From positions 1 through 64,000 of the forward strand of contig CAXHUL010000253.1 in NCBI GenBank assembly GCA_964019695.1: a stretch of DNA of 64,000 nucleotides, read 5' to 3'. This stretch comes from Loripinus fragilis. Taxonomy: Eukaryota > Mollusca > Bivalvia > Lucinida > Lucinidae. Shown piece by piece: positions 44,081 to 53,221 of the stretch. The translations under genes and the position numbers were made by a program. Under the pieces are notes generated by a model that saw nothing but the letters and a program-made list of their open reading frames with translations, made no database searches and was not told where the DNA came from. The stretch's first letter is position 1. Every line of letters starts with the position of its first letter.

Positions 44081-44280
44081 AAGGTTTAAAAGGATTGCAA
44101 CCAAAATAAAGGTTTATAAAGGCTTTAAAGGTTCCACAAGGGGGGCTGCATTTTGTCTGTTTGACATTTTGAGTCCCAGAGCCTCTTCATGTTTGGTACT
44201 GAGACCAGGATTATTTTTGATGCTGTATGTGAAGTACATTTGTGTCGTTGCCCTGATCATTTAACCCGTTTCAGAATCGT
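44081..44280 (-). repeat. Right copy of the 165-bp inverted repeat
   Basis: 'ggctttaaaggttccacaag' through 'gccctgatcatttaacccgt' mirrors 43306-43467 with few changes. This copy retains the repetitive 'aaaggttta' tail that the left copy lacks. Confidence 0.65.
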
Positions 44281-44312
44281 TTGTGGGAACTTAAACAATC
44301 TAGTGAGGGTAA

Positions 44313-44704
44313 TGTAATGACCCAGGTGGCAACCTATGTTTGATTGTTGACACAAATAAACCGATCAGCTGTTTGCGTTTCACATCAGTTTGACCCAAAT
44401 TTAATGTAAGGGAAGATACAAATGAACCAATCAGCTGGTTGTGTTTTGCATCAGTTTGACCCATATTTAATGTTCCTTTACATTAAATATGGGTCAAACT
44501 GTGTTTGTTTTGCATCAGTTTGACCCATATTTAATGTTTCTTTACATTAAATACGGATCAAACTGATGCAAAACACAAACACAGTTTGACCCATATTTAG
44601 TGTTCCTTCACATTAAATATGGGTCAAACTGGTGCAAAACACAAACAACTGATTGGTTCATTTGTGTCAACAGTCAAACATGGGCTGCTACCTGGGTCAT
44701 TACA
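44313..44704. mobile_element. Foldback MITE with nested palindromes
   Basis: The ends TGTAATGACCCAGGTGGCAA and its mirror ('tgctacctgggtcattaca') form inverted arms of about 55 bp with a few mismatches. Inside, 'cagtttgacccatatttaat' and its reverse complement 'attaaatatgggtcaaactg' alternate several times, giving stacked hairpins. No coding capacity. Confidence 0.82.
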
Positions 44705-45195
44705 ATATTCATACTGACAACACTAATAGCAAGCTAAAATTACACAGAACACTGTAAAGTGAAGTATTGGACAATACTGGTTACATAGAAAGACTTTCAT
44801 GAAGAATGAATGATCGCTAATAGCTGGAGAAAATGGACTGACAATGTAAAAGAAAGATAATGGACCTACATTTGCGAAATGTTAAAATCAGCTGCACTGC
44901 AACAGGACAACATGCCAAACCCAGAGGGAGTAAACAGATGTATGATTTATCTAGACTACATCTGACTTTATGGCTGCAAGGCAGCCATCTTTATTTTACA
45001 TGCTTTCTTTTAGTTAGTACTGTTAAATCATATTATTGTTCCTTTTTTGAGACCATGGGTTTGATTTTTTCACCTGGTTGTCTAGTTGTGCAGCATCAAT
45101 TTTGGATTCAGTTTGTCTACAACAAACATTGCCGCTGTCTATTATTTAGGATCTTTCCATGATCACATTCCTCCTCAACCAGTTGGTCATATCAC
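44705..45195. other. No feature recognised
   Basis: The 100-codon plus-strand frame at 44860-45162 has no recognisable domain and no supporting context. Confidence 0.35.
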
Positions 45196-45737
45196 AATCA
45201 GGGTTCAGACTCTATGAAGGCTCTGACGTAAAGCTTTAATCGGTGGGTTGGTGCCTGATGCTTATCTGTAGCTGCACCCACCGTGGCTCAACTTGAGGTT
45301 TTCATTAGCTCTGACTATCTGTGAGTCGTGAGCCCTTTTCTTTGTTTCACCGTGGTGTGATAATTTGATTAGAGTGTTTCTCCATGATGATACATTGCAT
45401 TAGTTAGATGGCCTCCATGCGAGCTGAAGATTTCTTGGATTTCAACAACAGCAGAATCTAGCGCAATTATTGATTTGGTACCAGTAAAATGCATTTAAGC
45501 CCCCCAGTGGCTTAGGCTGCTGTCCGTTCTAAGGCTGTGCTGTAATTGCTCTATGTTTTGTTGTACCTTACTTTATGTCCATTCTAGTATTGCAATCATC
45601 TTGATGGGGAAGAGAGAGCTGGTTGCTTTGCTTAATTTGTCTTCCTGGTGTCTCGTGATGGTTGAGCGGCTCTTCCTCGCGATGCCATTGGGTTTTCTGT
45701 GGTTTGTGATTGTGGTATTTCCTGATCATACTCACTA
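45196..45737 (+). mobile_element. Penelope-like family 2, 3' tail with last codons
   Basis: Begins in the last codons of the RT (SDSMKALT then TAA in 'gctctgacgtaa', stop about 45229-45231). It follows the standard tail to the terminus at about 45735, but lacks a short piece after 'ctaaggc' where 'ggtggttctgttgttg' should be. Confidence 0.82.
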
Positions 45738-46200
45738 TTTTCCATGGTTATTTTAGCCATGTTACAGTTTTCTGACTTAAGATAGATTTCATTTATGGCT
45801 AGATCATGCTACTGCATACCATATCAACACCAACAGCATACAATTATAATAGCATTCCTCTTAAACTATTGGGACTAGTAAGGTATTTTACGCCATTTTT
45901 GTTTGCTATGCTATTCCAGTTCCAAAATGACACTTATTTCATTGTTGTTTTTGGAGGAAAGTCCATAAATTTATTATTTTATTCAATTTCTATTTATAGC
46001 AAAACCACAATTCTTTCTGCCGACCTTTATCCATTTTGATATAGTTGAACTTAGTGAAATTACATGGTTTTAACCAAAATCACTGCTTTATTATGTTTTT
46101 TGGTTTTTCAATCCCACTATGCCCTTAATACTCTTATAATTAGACAGATGTCAGACAAAGATACTTAATATTGCACTGTTTCCAAAACATGGGATGACAA
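45738..46200. other. No feature recognised
   Basis: The 77-codon plus-strand frame at 45806-46039 has no recognisable domain. Confidence 0.35.
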
Positions 46201-46202
46201 CT

Positions 46203-46495
46203 TACAAAAGTAAGTAAGGGTGCAAAGATCAGGAATCCATACAATCAAGTACCACACCTGACCCATGATACCAATGGGAAAATGACAAACTCAATGTTAG
46301 ACACCAAAAACGAGAGCCAAGAGGTCAGCCCTTTCCCAGCAGGTGACCACAAAGCACATATAAACAGACGCGCACAAAGGCAAAGCAAACACAAGACAGA
46401 AAAAAACCCATAAAAGATCCACAAAAGAAGTACCTCCTTGGAACGGTCAGTAAAATATTTGACTGGAGGGCTTAACCCGTTTCACGGCGCCAACA
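46203..46495 (-). mobile_element. Penelope-like family 1, 3'-tail fragment
   Basis: Reverse complement of the family 1 tail from the terminus ('aagggtgcaaagatcaggaa') through 'ggaacggtcagtaaaatatt' to 'gcttaacccgtttcacggcg'. One substitution breaks the 18-bp CAGTAAAAT palindrome. Confidence 0.85.
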
Positions 46496-46729
46496 CTGAC
46501 TCATGCATTCCCTTTTGTAGCATTTTTTTTTCAAATTTACAATGGATTTACTGATCAATTCTCATTATCTGTAATTCAGATTAAGAAAATACTTTACAAG
46601 GTTTATGACATCGTTAGGCTTGTTTTAGTTACTTAGCATTCATAATTAATTTCGATTTTAAGACAAACTCTCGTGAAAAGAATAAGCTGTGAAATGTGTA
46701 CACAATGAGAAAGGAAGTGATGAACATGT
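46496..46729. other. Unassigned spacer
   Basis: Nothing definable. Confidence 0.4.
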
Positions 46730-46912
46730 AATAGTTATACCATGGGTTGTCCGCCTGTACGTGGAGATAATCCATGAGCTTTAGCTAAAGCTCGTGGATT
46801 ATCTTACGTACAGGTGGACAAACATGGTATAACTAGTTTATACCACCTACATCAGTGTAGACCTTGCACATCACGAGATATTTTGTGCTTAAGTTGGTAA
46901 GGGTGGTATAAA
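46730..46912. mobile_element. Two-module foldback MITE, copy A
   Basis: Module one is a near-perfect hairpin: 'ataccatgggttgtccgcct' and so on up to 'gagctttag', then 'ctaaagctc' back to 'ggtggacaaacatggtat'. Module two runs from 'ttataccacctacatcagtg' to 'ggtaagggtggtataa' and also has inverted ends. The same two-module unit is present at 57578-57752. Confidence 0.85.
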
Positions 46913-47147
46913 TTCATCTAGTAATGGGAATGGGATGGTCAAATTTAAAGAAATAAAAATGATAATTCGCATTGGCAGTTATAGTAACTGTTGTTGTTTG
47001 AGCTAGTTTATATAATTCTGTATTCTTATAGACATAAAATGGGAAAAAGAAATGACAACCCAAAATGTTTGGTGCTAATGTGTATTTATCTGGTGGTTTC
47101 CATCAGGTTCTAGATCTTTTCTTGGAACCTGCATTTATCCTGTTTTA
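46913..47147. other. Unassigned spacer
   Basis: Nothing definable. Confidence 0.4.
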
Positions 47148-47265
47148 ACAATCAAATACCACACCTGACCCAGAATACCATATAGGAAAGTGACGAAAAC
47201 ACAAGAAAACATCACATTCATTAGAGCCAAGAGGTCAGCCCTTTCCCAGCAGGCGACGACAGGGC
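47148..47265 (-). mobile_element. Penelope-like family 1, internal tail fragment
   Basis: 'caaataccacacctgaccca' then 'gaggtcagccctttcccagc' corresponds to the family 1 tail in reverse, with the very terminus missing and an internal deletion. Confidence 0.65.
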
Positions 47266-47411
47266 TGCAAGAAACAGAGAAGACAGTATCTCACGAACAC
47301 AAATAACAAAAAGGATGAACAAAAACACAGAGTTGTCATTATTTCTACGTGTTACCTGTCCATACGTTACCCGCACAGTGAAGCTAACTTGTTGGTAAAC
47401 AAAAACAAGAA

Positions 47412-48247
47412 TTCACAATTGATGGTTATTTTAACTGCAAGAGCAAAAGTGCAATTTACGTAACAAGCAGCCGCTTATGCGGCCTTAAATACATCGGACA
47501 AACAGGGAACACTCTAAACGAACGACTTAGAGGGCCTTTTTTGACATTAGGTCAAATACAAACCAGTATCTCGTCATTTTAATCAAGAACGTCACGTTAA
47601 CGTGACGTTGGTTAACGTCACCCGGGAAACCAACGACGCCAACGTCAGATTAAGAACTAAAGAAGTCTGAGGATAGCGAAACTACAGACGAGAGAGTCGA
47701 AAGGTTTAAATATATTACAACGAATGACAATACATTTCCATGCCTCAAATGCACAAAAGATTTAAAATCTGAGGTCAACAGAAACCGCCATACCACAAGT
47801 CTGCACGGAGAATACCAACTAAAATACAGATGCTACCTATGCAAGAGACTGTATGCAATAAAGGACACCCTAAAGCGTCATTCCTTGACAATACACGAAA
47901 CACAAGAGTCAAGGTACGAGCAAGTAAGAATCAACCAACCCAAGATCGAAGCGCCCAACCAGTAGTACCCACCACCAGAGGCCATGACAAGACCAATTTT
48001 CAGTTTGTTATATGGAAAGGATAAACTACTAAATCTTACATCTGTTAGCAAGAAGCGACCAACAGCCTCAAACGGAGAAGTCAGGGACACAGACCCGAAC
48101 TTCACACCAATCTCCATAGATCAAGCCCCCACTGCTCTAAACCAACCAACTAGATGCACACCAGAAGAACTGGCAGAAGATCTATATATCACCCCCTCCA
48201 ACAGTGACACATCAATACACTCAGACAAAACAGACTGTCTTGACTAA
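47412..48247 (+). pseudogene. GIY-YIG endonuclease fused to C2H2 zinc fingers, copy 2 (decayed)
   Basis: The GIY-YIG domain starts FTIDGYFNCKSKSAIYVTSS (from 47412), followed by CGLKYIGQTGNTLNERLRG. Shifted frames continue with PVSRHF, TNDANVRLRTKEV and KLQTRESKGLNILQ. From about 47702 one frame runs to TAA 48245-48247, broken only by TAG 47963-47965. It contains PCLKCTKDLKSEVNRNRHTT (finger 1, from 47738) and YRCYLCKRLYAIKDTLKRHS (finger 2, C-x2-C-x12-H-x4-H, from 47828). The linker KIEAPNQ-stop-YPPPEAMTRP aligns with copy 1's EIQAPKP-stop-ILPPEARP. The C-terminal tail is acidic and Ser/Thr-rich. No RT is attached. A role in a Penelope-like element is inferred from the nuclease type. Confidence 0.75.
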
Positions 48248-48858
48248 CTACTAGACTGGGAAAAAGAAGTAACAAACATAAAGGTTTATGGAATCTTCCA
48301 GTAACTTTATATTACATTTCAAACTTTCAATTAGACTACCAAACATAAGAAGCCACAACGCGGGACAATACACCTCAGACTTTTGATGAACCTTGTACTA
48401 ACATCAACAATATAGTTTACAATTAAAGGACCCCATTTTTCTGAAGATTCAAATACAATCTTCTCTAGCAAACAGCGATGATCCGGCTTGGGCCGGGACT
48501 AATGCATGACCGATCTCGACCAATGCTGTTTGAGAATGTCTGAGGGGGCATGTTACTGCGTTGTGGCTTCTTACTGTTTTCCTTAAAAAATAAATTCATC
48601 ACGATACTTATCAACGTAATGTCATTGTTCAAAGACTTCCGGTATTTCAACAATAACGTTACATGATCTATTTAATCCACAAAATAGTATTTCAGTGGTG
48701 AATTTGTTTACATATTCATGCTGATGATGGATTAGTTAACCCAAAACGGGTAGATTAAAAATAAAGTTTATAAAAACCGTTCCTAAACGTTTGTTCCATC
48801 CTTCATCCCCTTACCAGTAATTCTATGTATGTTTTTACTTGCTGTTGTTTCAAAACTA
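48248..48858. other. 3' flank of copy 2, otherwise unassigned
   Basis: Apart from the hammerhead-like motif, no gene is supported. It may include the 3' untranslated part of the GIY-YIG/zinc-finger element. Confidence 0.4.
48721..48756 (+). ncRNA. Degenerate hammerhead-like motif downstream of copy 2
   Basis: CTGATGA (48721-48727) is followed by a hairpin TGGATT-AGTT-AACCCA, then AAAC where GAAAC is expected, then GGGTAGA. The core and stem II arrangement matches a hammerhead with one core base changed. No convincing stem I partner was found. It is probably a decayed ribozyme. Confidence 0.35.
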
Positions 48859-50176
48859 CAGCTGCTTTCCAAATTTTCTCTAGATAGCGATTTTTGTCAT
48901 TAATATTTACATACCCAATGTACTTAAGATTTGATTTTGCAATGTATTAAAAGGTGCAAATCATTATTTGTTCTATGTTTTATTAAAACACATGTATAAC
49001 ACTGTAACAACAAAGCATTTTACCTTGAAACTGATTTCATTTCTGGCGAAAATCAGGCAGGTCATCTTACACTTAGTAAAACCACCATTAGTTGTAATGA
49101 CAGCTTGGATTCTCTTTGGCATAGCCGAATGCATGACTTCTAGGTCATCTGAATTCAAGATGCACCAAATTCGATGGTAATTTCTAAAAATATCTGTCTT
49201 TTATATTTGACATCCGACTAACGTGACGCTTAACAACGCTACAGTCAGTATCTATGGGGGTCGGATCTACACTGTAAGGTGGCAACTAAAAATCACCACC
49301 CTGGTCTCTGCGTGAATATTTTAAAGCGCTATTGCAAGATGCGTTATATTGTTGAATGTTTGGGGCACAGTGCATTCGTATTAGAGTTTTATATCGCCTT
49401 TGATATTATCATGATATGCCTTACTTGTGATTGTTTCATTAACAAGCTAAAGTTGAGAGACCCCCTTTTAAAGTTACGAGATAGTCCCCTCAATACAACT
49501 CCAGTGGAATTTTACCTATCCATCAATCTAATGTGGATAAATTTGTTCGTGTTTCAGACGCCAGATGGGAATAGGTTTGCAAAAGAAATAGGTTTAGAGT
49601 GTGAATTCATCTGAAATGATGACATTTTCCCAATTTTAAAACAATTTAAAATCCTCTTGGCCCATTTATCTGATTGGCAGTACTATACTTTTCTTTTGGT
49701 CTTTCTCCTAATAATTGGGCTCTTACTATGTAACATCAAATTTGAACAACCAAAAATGCACAAAAAAATATTTTTTCAAGTAATTTTTTAAATTTATAAA
49801 AATTGTGCAACCTGCTGGTGCACATACACAAAAGTCAATCAAGTGATCAATTGAGGATACACTTAATTGCTTCAATTCTTAAAGTATTTTCACAATACTC
49901 CATAAACATGACTTTATAGATTACCACCACAGTTCCCCTTATTATCCCATAATTCGAAATAGAGTTTTGATAAGCAACTTTGATTTGCTAAAAATATAAT
50001 AAACTTTCTTTAGAAGTTAAAACTAGAAAAAAACATCAGAAATAAGTCATATTTTAACTCACTATTAAAAGATATGTCGTGCATACAAGTTTATTACAAA
50101 CACTCAAACAAGTTTAGGGTAAGTAAATAATTATGACAAAAATCGCTATCTATAAAAAAAATTTGGAAAGCAGCTG
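48859..50176 (-). mobile_element. Tc1/mariner-like transposon relic
   Basis: A 1,318-bp element. The left end CAGCTGCTTTCCAAATTTTC is mirrored by the right end ('aaatttggaaagcagctg'). The arms extend about 55 bp to 'gatttttgtcattaatattt', and TA flanks both sides (48857-48858 and 50177-50178). It contains a minus-strand transposase C-terminal fragment. The remaining interior is AT-rich and not recognisably coding. Confidence 0.85.
48973..49158 (-). pseudogene. Tc1-like transposase C-terminal fragment
   Basis: The minus-strand frame contains SDDLEVMHSAMPKRIQAVIT followed by TNGGFTKC, matching the conserved end of Tc1-type transposases (a 'MPRRI.AVI...GG.T.Y'-like block). The catalytic DDE residues are not present nearby, so the gene is a remnant. 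Confidence 0.75.
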
Positions 50177-50324
50177 TATATATCTCCAGGTATGGTCTAT
50201 GTAGGACAATGGCATTACGAAAGCATAGTTTGGATTCCTCCTAAAAGGAAGCCAGACATACTAAAATGCAAGTTTTACACAGATTTGGCATTTCAGTCGT
50301 TGGAAGGTTCATTGGAGGATAAGT
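50177..50324. other. Unassigned spacer
   Basis: Nothing definable. Confidence 0.4.
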
Positions 50325-50815
50325 AGACATTAGGGCCTGATGTGGTGTCTGTAGTCTGGTCCACCAGGGTTTAACTGTTGGATTTCTTCTACTTGGGTTT
50401 TCAGTTGTATATACTGTTGAGTCCTAATCTTTGTTTTATTTCCTTTTTATATCTCAATTCGTATTTACTAGGAGATGATACATCAGTAAGTTAGGGAGAT
50501 GTCATGCCAACCAAACATCTATTTGTCTTGATCCACATCAGATATAAAAGCAAGGTCGGTACCATTATACTAGTTTAAAAATAGTTTTTACTGAATGTTC
50601 CGAGGCAGTGCTTCTTTTGTGGATCCCTTTTTATGTACGTGTTTGTCATGCTTTTAAGTCTTTCATTGCAGCATTGTGGTCACCTGCTGGAAAAGGGCTA
50701 ACCTATTGGCTCACTTGTATGTGTGTTTTTTTGTGTTTTTGTCACTTTCCCATGTGGTGTTCGAGGTCAGGTGTAGTACTTGATTGTATCAATACCTGAT
50801 CTTTGCCTTCTTACT
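50325..50815 (+). mobile_element. Penelope-like family 1, diverged 3' tail
   Basis: 'attagggcctgatgtggtgt', 'ggtccaccagggtttaactg', 'tgttccgaggcagtgcttct' and 'gatctttgccttcttactta' follow the order of the family 1 tail with many substitutions and a lost palindrome. It is clearly older than the other copies. Confidence 0.75.
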
Positions 50816-51526
50816 TACATAGACATAACTGTATTTACGTAGACCAAATAGTGGTACATAAAAATTCACAATATATGTTTACATAATGGTAACAGTAGTG
50901 GTTTTTCAATCACAAGAGCTTTTTGATGGTACATGTAGTAGTGGGGAGAACACTGGATTGACCATATATTATTTTCAGATAAGCTAGTCTTTCTTTGACT
51001 AAATTGGTGTAGCCATGTGAAACTTCCCACGTGACACTCCAGCAAATAAGAACATGGTTAAGGAATTTACCTTAGGCATAAAACTTGTTTTTGGATTTAT
51101 TTGGGTCAGGCTGAAAGACGGTAAGTAAATGATATTCCATGGGGGACTTCACACCACCTAGGCCAAGTGACAACATGCAAAAACGGGGGTCGCGTCATTG
51201 CCAGTGTATCGCTATGTGCACGTCGCCGACGGCACGAAGGGCACAAGTTGGAGCCTTGCTAGGCCAACAAGCACCGTCTCAACAGAATAGACAGAGAGTA
51301 GACTGCTAGAGGCGTATCATCTAAGCCCTGTTCATAATGATTACACGGATTCAATAATATCATTATAATCTGAAAAACAGGATCCCACAGATATAGAGAA
51401 CTTACAATATTAGAGAACAGCACTGAAGGACCAGAACATGAAAATATAACAAAACTATATCAATGCATGACAATATACGTCCATCAATGTTATAAGGGAA
51501 AACAAAATCGCAACAAAAAATTAAGA
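50816..51526. other. No feature recognised
   Basis: 51130-51300 is GC-richer but matches nothing that I know. It may belong to an element that also includes the candidate LTR. Confidence 0.35.
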
Positions 51527-52398
51527 TGTAATAGTGCTCTGTAGACGATGGGGTTATTATAATCTGTTGTGGTCTCATCTAGGAATAAGCATACTATTAC
51601 TCAGCTGGTTGATGATCCACGTTGTCCACAAGCGCTCTATAGATGGGCATCATACCAAGAAATCGTTCAAACAAAGCCCCCATCTACTTTTGTACTATCA
51701 TTTCAGCATCTCCCATTCTTCGACCCATCCCAGTGATTGGCTGGAACTCCAGTCAGTTACTACCACCCTACAGCCACTGGTAGACTGCCTAGTATAAAAC
51801 GGCTGCGTCCACCCGGAACGCTGGAATTCGTGGTTTGAGATCTTGCAGACATCTTCCTATCGGAGGGCGCTCTGTATCAGTCTTGTATTAGCAATAGATC
51901 CAGTTAATATAGATTTAGCATCTGTATCCTGAATTATACCTTTGAATTGATCAATAGCGTATATCATCTGATATATACAGTGAGTAGCCTGGTTGATTTA
52001 GAGGGTTTGGGATTCGAAGTTGCTTTGAATATTTAGGTTGTGCTTTGCTTGTAACGGTTTACAGTGCACTTGACCTTATCATTTTATACGTTAACCCAGT
52101 AGTCTCCGTGGGTGACTTTGGGCTATGGTGAGGGTGACCTGGTAGTCTCCATAGGTGACTTTGGACTATGGTGAGGGTGCATGGTTGAATTGAAAACCTC
52201 AGTGGCGAGGTGCTTCACTTTGATATTTTAGGCGGTGATGTAAATTAACCATTTTAGGCCTAATTCCTGGGTGGGATTGAGGAATAATATTTTATTTTTA
52301 CCGTGTCTGTGGTATCCTGGTCGGCCAGTATGAGGATAGAACTCCCACTACCTCGGGTACGTCCAGAACACCCTAAGTCCCCCAGGGTATTTGCCACA
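51527..52398 (+). mobile_element. Candidate LTR of an LTR retrotransposon
   Basis: Begins TGTAATAGTG and ends TTTGCCACA. A TATA-box-like TATAAAA is at 51793-51799, and a 45-bp internal duplication ('gtagtctcc.tgggtgacttt' at about 52098 and 52143) follows. Immediately after the 3' end lies TGGTGGGTCAAGAGC (52399-52413), which has the TGG start of a primer-binding site. Only one LTR is seen and no gag or pol follows, so the boundaries are provisional. Confidence 0.4.
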
Positions 52399-53140
52399 TG
52401 GTGGGTCAAGAGCAATCTTAACAGCATTATATGTGTGTATTGTTGGTCACACGATTTAGAAAGCACTTCGAATCCTGAACAAGCCCCTATAGAGGTACCA
52501 GGTTTATAAAAGCAAGACACAAACAATGTCCCACATCTACCCTTTAAATACAGCTATACACAGTGCCATAGCATGGTGATAGCCATTAGTAGATTGTAAG
52601 GTTCCTCCTGTGTTGAGAATATATATTGGCCCTTTAAGTGCATATGTGATTTCACGAAACTCCTTATTGCTGTGTCACGGGGGTGCAATCGGTGTATACA
52701 TAATAGATATATTAAGCTATCATCACTCATTCAATCATCATATTTTAGTCTGTACTCATCCTCATCCATTTGTACATAATGCATCATTCCAAGCTGTTAG
52801 GTTATACTATATAACCGTGTGAAATAGCCCTATTCTTACGTATCATTTACCTCCCCACATGTCACAGAGGTTACCCCCCGTGTATAAACACATATATAGT
52901 TACCAGAGGCTCCGGCAATCGTCTGTATGGAGTGTGGTGATTAGATCAGGGACGCTACACTCATATATAATTTTGGTTTAAACAGTATTTTATTTCTTTA
53001 TATACATACAATATTTAACAATTTACACAATCAATGGGCCAGGATCTGACAGTAAGCTAAAAGCTTATACGAGTCATTTCCTGAATAACATTCAGTAGCA
53101 GCAAATATATGTGAACAGTGTAAAATTCAAACCATTTTCT
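52399..53140. other. No gene; possible primer-binding site and retroelement leader
   Basis: 52399-52413 is the candidate primer-binding site. The following 150 bp has a 70-codon-scale open phase but no gag-like motif. From about 52980 the sequence is probably the 3' region of the minus-strand LINE. Confidence 0.35.
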
Positions 53141-53171
<31 letters not shown>

Positions 53172-53188
53172 AAAAGAGAGAGAGAGAT
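53141..53188. repeat. (GA)n microsatellite
   Basis: About 48 bp of GA with one 'ggggaaaa' interruption, just beyond the 3' end of the LINE frame. Confidence 0.85.
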
Positions 53189-53221
53189 ACAGGTTACACA
53201 TTGAATTCCAGTTTGTGTATA

